Positions 9,264-15,376 of a DNA stretch of 50,865 bases are shown here, in pieces (within the stretch, counting starts at the first letter, position 1; each line of letters opens with the position of its first letter). The position numbers were made by a program, and so were the translations under genes. Origin of the DNA: Prevotella sp. GTDB taxonomy: Bacteria; Bacteroidota; Bacteroidia; Bacteroidales; Bacteroidaceae. The stretch spans positions 1-50,865 of the forward strand of contig JALFCG010000143.1 in NCBI GenBank assembly GCA_022771265.1, in the 5' to 3' direction. Below the pieces are notes generated by a model. That model was not told the origin of the DNA, ran no database searches, and saw only the letters and a program-made list of their open reading frames with translations.

Positions 9264-10220
9264 TTATATCATGCAAGAATAGTGGTCCACTACTCCGAGC
9301 AGGTGGCGTTCCTTGTCGGTCACCAGCACCGAGTGGACTTTATATCTGTTCATTGTCTTCTGTATCTCAGTGATTTTTGTTTGTCTTGTCACCGTTTTAG
9401 GATTGCGGGTCATAATGTCTGCCACTGTCTTGTCGAAGAACATTGCCTGCCATTTCTCCATCGCCCGTCTGATGTCGCCGTCGGTGATGAGTCCGGCTAT
9501 GGTGTTGTCGGCATTCATGGCAATGCCAAGTCCAAGTTTTCCCTTGCTGACGAGTATCACGGCCTCCCCGAGGTGCATTTGCGGGTCCAGCACCGGCAGC
9601 TCTTCGGTCCTCATCACGTCTTGTGCCGTTGTCAACAGTCGTTTTCCGAGCTCTCCACCCGGGTGGAACTGCGCAAAGTCCTGTGGGCGGAAGTTGCGCT
9701 TTTCCATTAGTGCCACTGCAAGGGCATCGCCCATGGCGAGTGTGGCTGTCGTGCTGCTTGTAGGGGCGAGGTTCAGTGGACATGCCTCTTTTTCCACACT
9801 TACATTAATGTGATAGGTCGAGTATTTCGCGAGAAGAGAATTAGGGTTGCCGCTCATGCCCACGATGGGTATCTCGTTGTGAAGCACCATTGGTATGAAC
9901 CGCAACAGCTCGTCGGTCTGGCCGGAGTTGGATATGGCAAGCACCACGTCGTCCTTGGTCATCACTCCAAGGTCGCCATGGAACACGTCGAGGGGATTGA
10001 TGAAGAACGACGGCGTTCCTGTGCTTGAGAGTGTGGCGGCGATTTTTGCTCCGATGTGTCCGCTTTTGCCTACACCTGTTACTATGACTTTGCCGTGACA
10101 ACGGAACATAAGTTCGACTGCGTCGTCAAAGTTCTTGTCAATCTTTGGTATCAGTCCAAGTAAGGCGTTAGCCTCGTCCTTTATGCATTGTATCGCGTAT
10201 TCTCTGATTTTCATAGTCAT
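9264..10220 (-). CDS. kdsD: D-arabinose 5-phosphate isomerase (KpsF/GutQ family)
   Basis: It converts D-ribulose 5-phosphate to D-arabinose 5-phosphate, the first committed step of KDO synthesis for lipid A inner core. The 318-residue protein has an N-terminal SIS domain (GVGKSGHIGAKIA at about 50-62, AISNSGQTDELL, and the family's HGDLG loop) followed by two CBS modules in the last 130 residues (VMRTEELPVL..., DIMTRNPKTV...). Length and order match the family. The start ATG at 10220 overlaps the kdsA stop (ATGA), so the two genes are translationally coupled. The regulator gene follows after 14 bp. Confidence 0.95.
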   Translation of the reverse strand: MTMKIREYAIQCIKDEANALLGLIPKIDKNFDDAVELMFRCHGKVIVTGVGKSGHIGAKIAATLSSTGTPSFFINPLDVFHGDLGVMTKDDVVLAISNSGQTDELLRFIPMVLHNEIPIVGMSGNPNSLLAKYSTYHINVSVEKEACPLNLAPTSSTTATLAMGDALAVALMEKRNFRPQDFAQFHPGGELGKRLLTTAQDVMRTEELPVLDPQMHLGEAVILVSKGKLGLGIAMNADNTIAGLITDGDIRRAMEKWQAMFFDKTVADIMTRNPKTVTRQTKITEIQKTMNRYKVHSVLVTDKERHLLGVVDHYSCMI

Positions 10221-10972
10221 TGTTTTATGCTTTCTACAACTGCCTCAAGGTCATCGAGTCGCAGCATGTTTGCAGCGTCGCTAAGACCTTTGTCCGGGTC
10301 GGGATGTACTTCAAAGAACCATCCGTTGGCTCCGAATGCCTTTGCTGCCAAAGCCATCATCGGCACATAGCGACGGTCGCCGCCTGTCTTGCCGTCGGCA
10401 CCCCCTGGACGCTGAACGCTGTGGGTACAGTCCATTACGACCGTATCAGTGATGTCAAGCATGTCGGGAATGTTACGGAAGTCAACCACGAGGTTGTTGT
10501 AGCCGTAGATGTTTCCACGTTCTGTGAGCCACACCTCCTTGGCACCGCTGTCCTTAGCCTTTTCCACCGGGTATCTCATGTCCGTTCCGCTAAGAAACTG
10601 AGCTTTCTTGATGTTCACCGTCCGCCCGGTCTTGGCGGCGGCAACAAGTAGGTCAGTCTGTCGGCAAAGGAAGGCGGGAATCTGTATTACATCCACTACT
10701 TCACCCACGGGCGCAGCCTGCCAGCTCTCGTGGATGTCTGTCAGGATTTTCAGTCCGTACCGCTGCTTGATGTCGGCAAGCATCTCCAACCCCTTTTCGA
10801 GCCCCGGTCCTCTGAACGACTTGATTGATGTTCTGTTCGCCTTGTCGAAAGAGGCCTTGAATATGATGTCAACATTCTGCCTTCCGTTAATGTCCACTAA
10901 CTTTCGCGCCACAACGTCAAGCAGCTCGGCTGATTCTATGACACATGGTCCTGCTATTATCTTTGGTTGCAT
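10217..10972 (-). CDS. kdsA: 3-deoxy-8-phosphooctulonate (KDO 8-phosphate) synthase
   Basis: A cytosolic aldolase that condenses phosphoenolpyruvate with arabinose 5-phosphate to KDO 8-phosphate. The 251-residue sequence has the family landmarks: IAGPCVIES at the N-terminus, FKASFDKANRTS, FRGPGLEKGL, TDIHE, DVIQIPAFLCRQTDLL, and VMDCTHSVQRPGG. It is slightly shorter than enterobacterial KdsA, as is usual in Bacteroidales. It is the first gene of the kdsA-kdsD-regulator-PLD run, with its own promoter at 11010-11041. The later phosphatase step is encoded separately at 31 kb. Confidence 0.96.
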   Translation of the reverse strand: MQPKIIAGPCVIESAELLDVVARKLVDINGRQNVDIIFKASFDKANRTSIKSFRGPGLEKGLEMLADIKQRYGLKILTDIHESWQAAPVGEVVDVIQIPAFLCRQTDLLVAAAKTGRTVNIKKAQFLSGTDMRYPVEKAKDSGAKEVWLTERGNIYGYNNLVVDFRNIPDMLDITDTVVMDCTHSVQRPGGADGKTGGDRRYVPMMALAAKAFGANGWFFEVHPDPDKGLSDAANMLRLDDLEAVVESIKQ

Positions 10973-11009
10973 ATTGTATTGTTATTCCGATTTTGTTGTT
11001 TATAGACTG

Positions 11010-11041
11010 CAAAGATATTGATTATTGTTGACATAGCCAAA
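11010..11041 (-). promoter_or_regulatory. Promoter of the kdsA operon
   Basis: On the minus strand TTTG (11041-11038), a 20-bp spacer and TATCTTTG (11017-11010) match the Bacteroidetes consensus exactly. The predicted leader before the kdsA ATG is about 33 nt. Confidence 0.7.
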
Positions 11042-11088
11042 TAATTCCCGCCTATATTCTTCTATTTTAATTCTTTTAACTGATTTTT

Positions 11089-11121
11089 TTTGCACAATGT
11101 CGTTTCCTCTTTGTACCTTTG
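11089..11121 (+). promoter_or_regulatory. Promoter of the COG2509 oxidoreductase gene, probably leaderless
   Basis: TTTG at 11089-11092, a 21-bp spacer and TACCTTTG at 11114-11121. The ATG at 11129 is only 7 nt after the -7 box, so the transcript should start within about 0-4 nt of the start codon. This also rules out the longer TTG-initiated frame, which would start inside the -33 region. Confidence 0.7.
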
Positions 11122-11128
11122 CACCATT

Positions 11129-12706
11129 ATGATACAGGAACTACAGATTAGGGTGATGCCGCAGGTTGCGGCGTCAACTGCCACCATACGTGACTTTGTC
11201 GCCCGCGAGAAGGGCGTCGATGGACGAACCATCAAAGATGTCAGGATTCTCAAGAGAAGCATCGACGCGCGTCATCGTCAGGTGTTTGTCAATCTCACCG
11301 TGCGTCTTTATATCAACGAGATGCCTTCCGACGAACCTTTCACGAGGGTCGATTATCCTTCTGTCGAGGGAAAGCCGCAGGTTGTCGTTGTCGGTGAAGG
11401 GCCTGCAGGGCTTTTTGCCGCACTGAGGCTTGTGGAGTTGGGATTGCGTCCCGTGGTGGTTGAGCGTGGAAAAGACGTTCGCAACCGCAAGCCAGACCTT
11501 GCTCAAATCACCAAGACACATAATGTATTGCCCGACAGTAACTACTGTTTTGGCGAGGGTGGGGCAGGAGCCTATTCCGACGGCAAACTCTACACAAGAA
11601 GCAAGAAGCGGGGCAACGTGGAGAAAATCCTTAATGTATTCTGCCAACACGGCGCTTCCTCAAACATCCTTTCCGATGCCCATCCCCACATTGGTACTGA
11701 CAAGCTGCCGCGGGTTATCGAAAACATGCGTAACACGATTCTTGCCTCCGGAGGCGAGGTGCATCACGAGACACGCATGACCTCCATACTCATCAGAGAA
11801 GGGAAGGCTGTCGGCATCGAGGCTGTCGATATTCCTACTGGCCGCCAACTCACATTCTCGGGTCCGGTAATACTTGCCACGGGTCATTCCGCCCGCGACG
11901 TCTATTCATGGCTCGACTCCAATGGCGTGGAAATGGAAGCCAAAGGCATCGCCGTGGGCGTGCGCCTTGAGCATCCGTCACGGCTCATCGACCAGATTCA
12001 GTATCACAACAAGGAAGGTCGGGGAAAATATCTGCCCGCTGCAGAGTATTCATTTGTCACACAGGTTGAAGGCCGTGGCGTTTATTCCTTCTGCATGTGT
12101 CCAGGAGGATTCGTCATTCCTGCGGCTACCGAACAGCAACAGATTGTAGTTAATGGTATGAGCCCAAGCAGCAGAGGCGGACAGTGGTCAAACAGCGGCA
12201 TGGTGGTGGAGATACGGCCCGAAGACATTGAGGGCGACTCTGCACTGAAAGTGCTGCAATGGCAACGTGAAGTGGAACGTGACTGCTGGCAGCAGGGCAA
12301 CATGCGACAGACGGCACCTGCCCAGCGAATGTCTGACTTTGTCAACGGCAAGCTAAGCTACGACCTGCCTCGTTCTTCCTATGCTCCCGGGCTTATTTCC
12401 TCGCCTCTCCACTTTTGGCTGCCTTCGATGGTTTCATCTCGTCTTCGTGAAGGTTTCAAGGATTTCGGACGTAAAAGCCATGGTTTCCTGACTAACGAGG
12501 CTGTAGTCATTGCCGTTGAAACAAGAACTTCATCGCCTGTGCGCATTCTTCGTGATAATGAGCGGCTTATGCATGTACGTGTCGAAGGACTTTTCCCTTG
12601 CGGTGAAGGTGCTGGGTATGCAGGAGGCATAGTGTCGGCAGGTGTTGACGGAGAACGCTGCGCGGAGATGTGTTCAGAATATTTGAAGGCTTCAGCCGAC
12701 CTTTAG
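11129..12706 (+). CDS. FAD-dependent oxidoreductase of the COG2509 family
   Basis: The 525-residue protein has an N-terminal segment of about 80 residues, then a dinucleotide-binding motif (VVVVGEGPAGLFAALRL) ending in an acidic residue (VVVERG), a conserved NYCFGEGGAGAYSDGKL segment typical of this family, an ILATGHSARDVY motif, and a C-terminal FAD contact (GAGYAGGIVSAGVDG). The family is annotated only as uncharacterised FAD-dependent dehydrogenases, so the substrate is unknown. It is probably cytosolic, with no signal peptide. It is transcribed alone, divergent from kdsA, and overlaps the convergent hydrolase gene by 4 bp. Confidence 0.85.
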   Translation: MIQELQIRVMPQVAASTATIRDFVAREKGVDGRTIKDVRILKRSIDARHRQVFVNLTVRLYINEMPSDEPFTRVDYPSVEGKPQVVVVGEGPAGLFAALRLVELGLRPVVVERGKDVRNRKPDLAQITKTHNVLPDSNYCFGEGGAGAYSDGKLYTRSKKRGNVEKILNVFCQHGASSNILSDAHPHIGTDKLPRVIENMRNTILASGGEVHHETRMTSILIREGKAVGIEAVDIPTGRQLTFSGPVILATGHSARDVYSWLDSNGVEMEAKGIAVGVRLEHPSRLIDQIQYHNKEGRGKYLPAAEYSFVTQVEGRGVYSFCMCPGGFVIPAATEQQQIVVNGMSPSSRGGQWSNSGMVVEIRPEDIEGDSALKVLQWQREVERDCWQQGNMRQTAPAQRMSDFVNGKLSYDLPRSSYAPGLISSPLHFWLPSMVSSRLREGFKDFGRKSHGFLTNEAVVIAVETRTSSPVRILRDNERLMHVRVEGLFPCGEGAGYAGGIVSAGVDGERCAEMCSEYLKASADL

Positions 12707-13518
12707 TCATCAACGACCTCTGGGTCGGCATAGTCGCGGATCATGTCGTCGTAGGCACTCTTCAGGTCTGTCTGCCTGATGTCTGTCAACCTGTTGACTT
12801 CGCGATCCTTGTCAACGGTGGAATGGGAAAAGAGCCAGTCGTATGTCTTCTTCATGTATAGCACACGGGCAAGAGCCCCGTGCGATGCTCCTTTCCACCA
12901 GTCGTATCTCAATCGCTTGTCAAGCCCCTTGGCTTTCAGTCCCTCGACCACGGTCTGTGAATGTCTCACCGACACAGCCCTGTCCGCCGTTCCGTGGATA
13001 ATCCATAGCGGAAGTTCGCCCAGTCCAGTCTGGTCTTTCAGTGAGCAACCGCCGCATAGTGCCATTGCAGCTGCCACCTTTTCAGGGTAAGTGCCGGCAA
13101 AGTCCATGGTGCCGTAGCCTCCAAGGCTCATCCCTATGACATACACTCTCGTCGAGTCCATCAAGTAGTTTTTCTTTGTCCATTCCAGCACGTCGTTGAT
13201 TTTCCTTGGATTCCATGCCCCTCCCGGATTCTGTGGCACAACGACCAGGGCAGGTATTTCCCTACCTTTCACTATGGCGTGTAACGGGCCATAGCGCCTT
13301 GACCTGTTGAGGTCCTTGCCACACAAAGACGCTCCGTGCAGGAAAATGATGCAGGGAGTCTGCTCCTGTGTGTAGAAATAGTCTTCGGGAGTATATACCC
13401 AGAAGTCGTAACCACCAGGAATAACGTTTCGCTTGGCGTTAAGATAGTCATACTGTGCCTTTATGCTAATGGAGAAACAAAGGCAAATGACTATGGAAAA
13501 GTATTTTAGATGTTTCAT
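12703..13518 (-). CDS. Exported alpha/beta hydrolase (esterase/peptidase-like)
   Basis: The ATG at 13518 is chosen because an in-frame TTG further upstream lies inside the -7 promoter box; it yields a clean signal peptide (MKHLKYFSIVICLCFSISIKA). The 271-residue protein has the alpha/beta-hydrolase layout: oxyanion region FLHGASLCGKD, nucleophile elbow GMSLGGYG, then IIHGTADRAV with the likely acid and WWKGASHGAL with the likely His. The arrangement resembles PHB depolymerase/feruloyl-esterase or dienelactone-hydrolase-like enzymes of Bacteroidetes. It probably acts in the periplasm on an ester or glycan-linked substrate, which cannot be told from the sequence. Confidence 0.85.
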   Translation of the reverse strand: MKHLKYFSIVICLCFSISIKAQYDYLNAKRNVIPGGYDFWVYTPEDYFYTQEQTPCIIFLHGASLCGKDLNRSRRYGPLHAIVKGREIPALVVVPQNPGGAWNPRKINDVLEWTKKNYLMDSTRVYVIGMSLGGYGTMDFAGTYPEKVAAAMALCGGCSLKDQTGLGELPLWIIHGTADRAVSVRHSQTVVEGLKAKGLDKRLRYDWWKGASHGALARVLYMKKTYDWLFSHSTVDKDREVNRLTDIRQTDLKSAYDDMIRDYADPEVVDD

Positions 13519-13530
13519 TTTTTTTGCGTG

Positions 13531-13562
13531 CAAAGATAGATGTTTTATTTCATTTCACCAAA
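13531..13562 (-). promoter_or_regulatory. Promoter of the exported hydrolase gene
   Basis: On the minus strand TTTG (13562-13559), a 20-bp spacer and TATCTTTG (13538-13531). The expected leader is about 8-10 nt before the ATG at 13518. Confidence 0.7.
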
Positions 13563-13920
13563 CAAGTCATGTTTTTTTTGATATTTACATGGCGAAATTA
13601 CGTGTTGTTGGCTGTGTTATTAGGAAAATATTATGGTGGGAACGAAAAAAGTTGCCGAAAAGTTTGGCGGTTTCAAATATATTTCTTATTTTGCCCCCGA
13701 CATTGCAAGTAGTCTTAACTCGATTGGACTACTGAGCCGAGAGCGTTTGGCTCCGCATTTACCTTGGTAAGTCGCAGTTGTCTTTCGAATTATGGCATGA
13801 GAGACAATAAAAGTTTACAAAGCACTCGAGAGCATTCCGAAGGCATACCGAAACCATCCCGAAGGCTACTGAAGTACAAAATTCATATTAGTACTTTTTT
13901 TGTAAATTCCCCCTTAAAAA
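13563..13920. other. Gene-free stretch between two divergent promoters
   Basis: About 360 bp with no credible gene. The short frames here lack good starts and resemble no protein. It holds a weak GAGCC...GGCTC hairpin near 13737-13756 and a phased 11-bp repeat (listed separately) just before the promoter of the nuclease-like gene. Confidence 0.5.
13826..13874. repeat. Short degenerate array with 11-bp period
   Basis: CCGAA-type cores recur at 13826 (TCGAG), 13837, 13848 and 13859, exactly 11 bp apart, with a last CTGAA at 13869. Units look like GCATTCCGAAG. The array ends about 47 bp before the -33 box at 13921. Confidence 0.6.
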
Positions 13921-13952
13921 TTTGGTAGTTCCGTTTTATTTCCCTAATTTTG
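13921..13952 (+). promoter_or_regulatory. Promoter of the PD-(D/E)XK protein gene
   Basis: TTTG (13921-13924), a 20-bp spacer and TAATTTTG (13945-13952) match the consensus exactly. The ATG at 13979 follows after a leader of about 22 nt, which excludes the longer in-frame start at 13922. Confidence 0.75.
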
Positions 13953-13978
13953 CACAAAATAAAAGAGAGGAAACGATT

Positions 13979-15082
13979 ATGATAATAAGTGTTGCAAACC
14001 CGATTTATGATGCGGTGTTCAAGTATTTAATGGAAGACAACCGCATAGCCAAGACAGTACTATCGGCTCTTCTGAAGCGTGAAGTGGCTGAGGTTGAGAT
14101 GCGTAAGCATGAATATACCAACGGCACCCGTGACAAGATTTCGATGTTCCGTATCGACTTCGGCGCGAAGGTCCGTCAGGACGATGGCAGCCTGAAGCTT
14201 GTGCTGATAGAGCTACAGAAGACATGGCTTGAGACGGAGACATTGCGTTTCCGCCAGTATCTAGGCACTCAATATGCCAACCCCGACAACATACTGAAGG
14301 ACAACGACCACAACGACTATGGCATACCGATGATAACCGTTTATTTGCTGGGGCATCGCGTGGGTGAAATAGAAGAGCCTGTGCTTTATGTAAGGCACAA
14401 GTCGTACGACTATGAGGGTGTGGAGGTTACAAAGGGAATGCCCGACCCGTTTGTAGAGAGTCTTGTGCATGACAGCATAATCGTCCAGATACCTCTTCTC
14501 CGTGGATGTGTCAACAATCGTGTTGAAAAAGTGCTGAGTGTGTTCGACCAGACAAATAAGGACGGTAGGAATCGTCAGGTGTTGAGGATTGACGATGCGA
14601 TATATAAAGGAGATGCAGAGATGGAGCGCATTCTTCATCGCCTTCTTGCTGCCGCATCCGACTCAAAGTTGCGTCAGGACATGAATGTGGAGGATGAGTA
14701 TTTCTCTGCTATTGAGAGCCGTGACACCGCCATAATGAAGCGAGACCAGAGGATTGCAGAACAAGATGCTCAGCTTGAGGAGCAGTCAGCTCAGCTTGAG
14801 GAACAGTCAGCTCAGCTTGAGGAGCAGTCAGCTCAGCTTGAGGAGCAGTCAGCACAGCTTGAGGAGCAGTCAGCACAGCTTGAGGAGCAGTCAGCACAGC
14901 TTGAGGAGCAGTCAGCACAGCTTGAGGAGCAGTCAGCACAGCTTGAGGAGCAGTCAGCTCAGCTTGAGGAGCAGCGCGCATCCTTACTTGTCTCTGCTAG
15001 AGCTATGAAGGCTGCCGGTATCAGCGAGGAACAGATAGCTGCAATGACCAAAATCAACATCGAAGATATAAAACGTCTTTAA
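13979..15082 (+). CDS. PD-(D/E)XK nuclease-family protein (Rpn/transposase-like) with perfect seven-residue repeat tail
   Basis: The 367-residue protein opens with ISVANPIYDAVFKYLMED, typical of Bacteroidetes proteins of the PD-(D/E)XK nuclease 'putative transposase' group. A catalytic-type core is visible: Asp60 (FRIDFGAK) and the E-x-Q motif with Glu78 and Gln80 (IELQKTW), followed by RFRQYLGTQY. Residues about 264-333 are ten tandem copies of AQLEEQS (21-bp DNA unit, 14768-14977), giving a Leu every seven residues and probably a coiled coil. The end is a short conserved-looking helix (MKAAGISEEQIAAMTKI...). Known relatives (Rpn proteins) promote recombination through DNA cleavage. Activity here is not proven. 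Unusual repeats flank the gene on both sides. Confidence 0.75.
   Translation: MIISVANPIYDAVFKYLMEDNRIAKTVLSALLKREVAEVEMRKHEYTNGTRDKISMFRIDFGAKVRQDDGSLKLVLIELQKTWLETETLRFRQYLGTQYANPDNILKDNDHNDYGIPMITVYLLGHRVGEIEEPVLYVRHKSYDYEGVEVTKGMPDPFVESLVHDSIIVQIPLLRGCVNNRVEKVLSVFDQTNKDGRNRQVLRIDDAIYKGDAEMERILHRLLAAASDSKLRQDMNVEDEYFSAIESRDTAIMKRDQRIAEQDAQLEEQSAQLEEQSAQLEEQSAQLEEQSAQLEEQSAQLEEQSAQLEEQSAQLEEQSAQLEEQSAQLEEQRASLLVSARAMKAAGISEEQIAAMTKINIEDIKRL
14768..14977 (+). repeat. Ten tandem 21-bp units encoding AQLEEQS
   Basis: Cores CAGCTT recur every 21 bp from 14771 to 14960. Units are nearly identical at the DNA level; the main differences are GCT/GCA and one GAA for GAG. This suggests recent copy-number change by slippage or unequal recombination. 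Confidence 0.9.
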
Positions 15083-15160
15083 CTGTCAACTTATGATGGT
15101 TGCCTGTCATAACTATGACAGAGGGCTGTCATAAGAGTGACAGTCTTGCATAAGACGTTT
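15071..15160. repeat. 90-bp nested inverted-repeat element overlapping the end of the nuclease-like gene
   Basis: AAACGTCTT (15071-15079), which forms the last three codons of the upstream gene, pairs perfectly with AAGACGTTT (15152-15160). Inside are a perfect palindrome CTGTCATA-AC-TATGACAG (15104-15121), a second hairpin CTGTCA-TAAGAG-TGACAG (15126-15143) and a weak CAAC/GTTG hairpin near 15088-15103. It could fold as a branched structure. No T-tract follows, so it is not a standard terminator. Confidence 0.7.
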
Positions 15161-15186
15161 GGCTTGTTGGACGATGATGTCTCCAC

Positions 15187-15320
15187 TTGCAAACTGAATA
15201 GAGCAATCAGTTGCAAACTGAATAGAGCAATCAGTTGCAAACTGAATAGAGCAATCAGTTGCAAACTGAATAGAGCAATCAGTTGCAAACTGAATTGGGT
15301 AATCAGATGCAAACTGAATT
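15187..15320. repeat. 24-bp tandem hairpin repeat, first array (about 5.5 units)
   Basis: Cores GCAAACTGA recur at 15189, 15213, 15237, 15261, 15285 and 15309, exactly 24 bp apart. Between consecutive cores the unit reads TCAGTT-GCA-AACTGA plus the linker ATAGAGCAA, so most units carry a 6-bp hyphenated palindrome. The last two units diverge in the linker (ATTGGGTAA), and the final stem is TCAGAT. The same unit occurs at 50281-50475. Several frames are open only because 24 is a multiple of three. Confidence 0.9.
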
Positions 15321-15376
15321 GGTCTCTTATGACTATCTATTAGTCAACATTTGAAAATCTCGTTGCAAAAACACTA

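Noticed and set aside
13463..13735. Short frames in the gap between hydrolase and nuclease-like genes
   Set aside because: They overlap the hydrolase promoter and start, and resemble no protein.
14709..14981. Open frame antisense to the heptad repeats
   Set aside because: It is the mirror of a 21-bp coding repeat; the sense strand has a promoter and a recognisable domain.
15187..15320. Possible CRISPR array
   Set aside because: Direct repeats have no unique spacers between them, and no cas genes are present.
15137..15343. Open frames on both strands across the first 24-bp repeat array
   Set aside because: The unit length is a multiple of three, so frames stay open by chance. Different frames are open on both strands, and no homology or start signals are visible.
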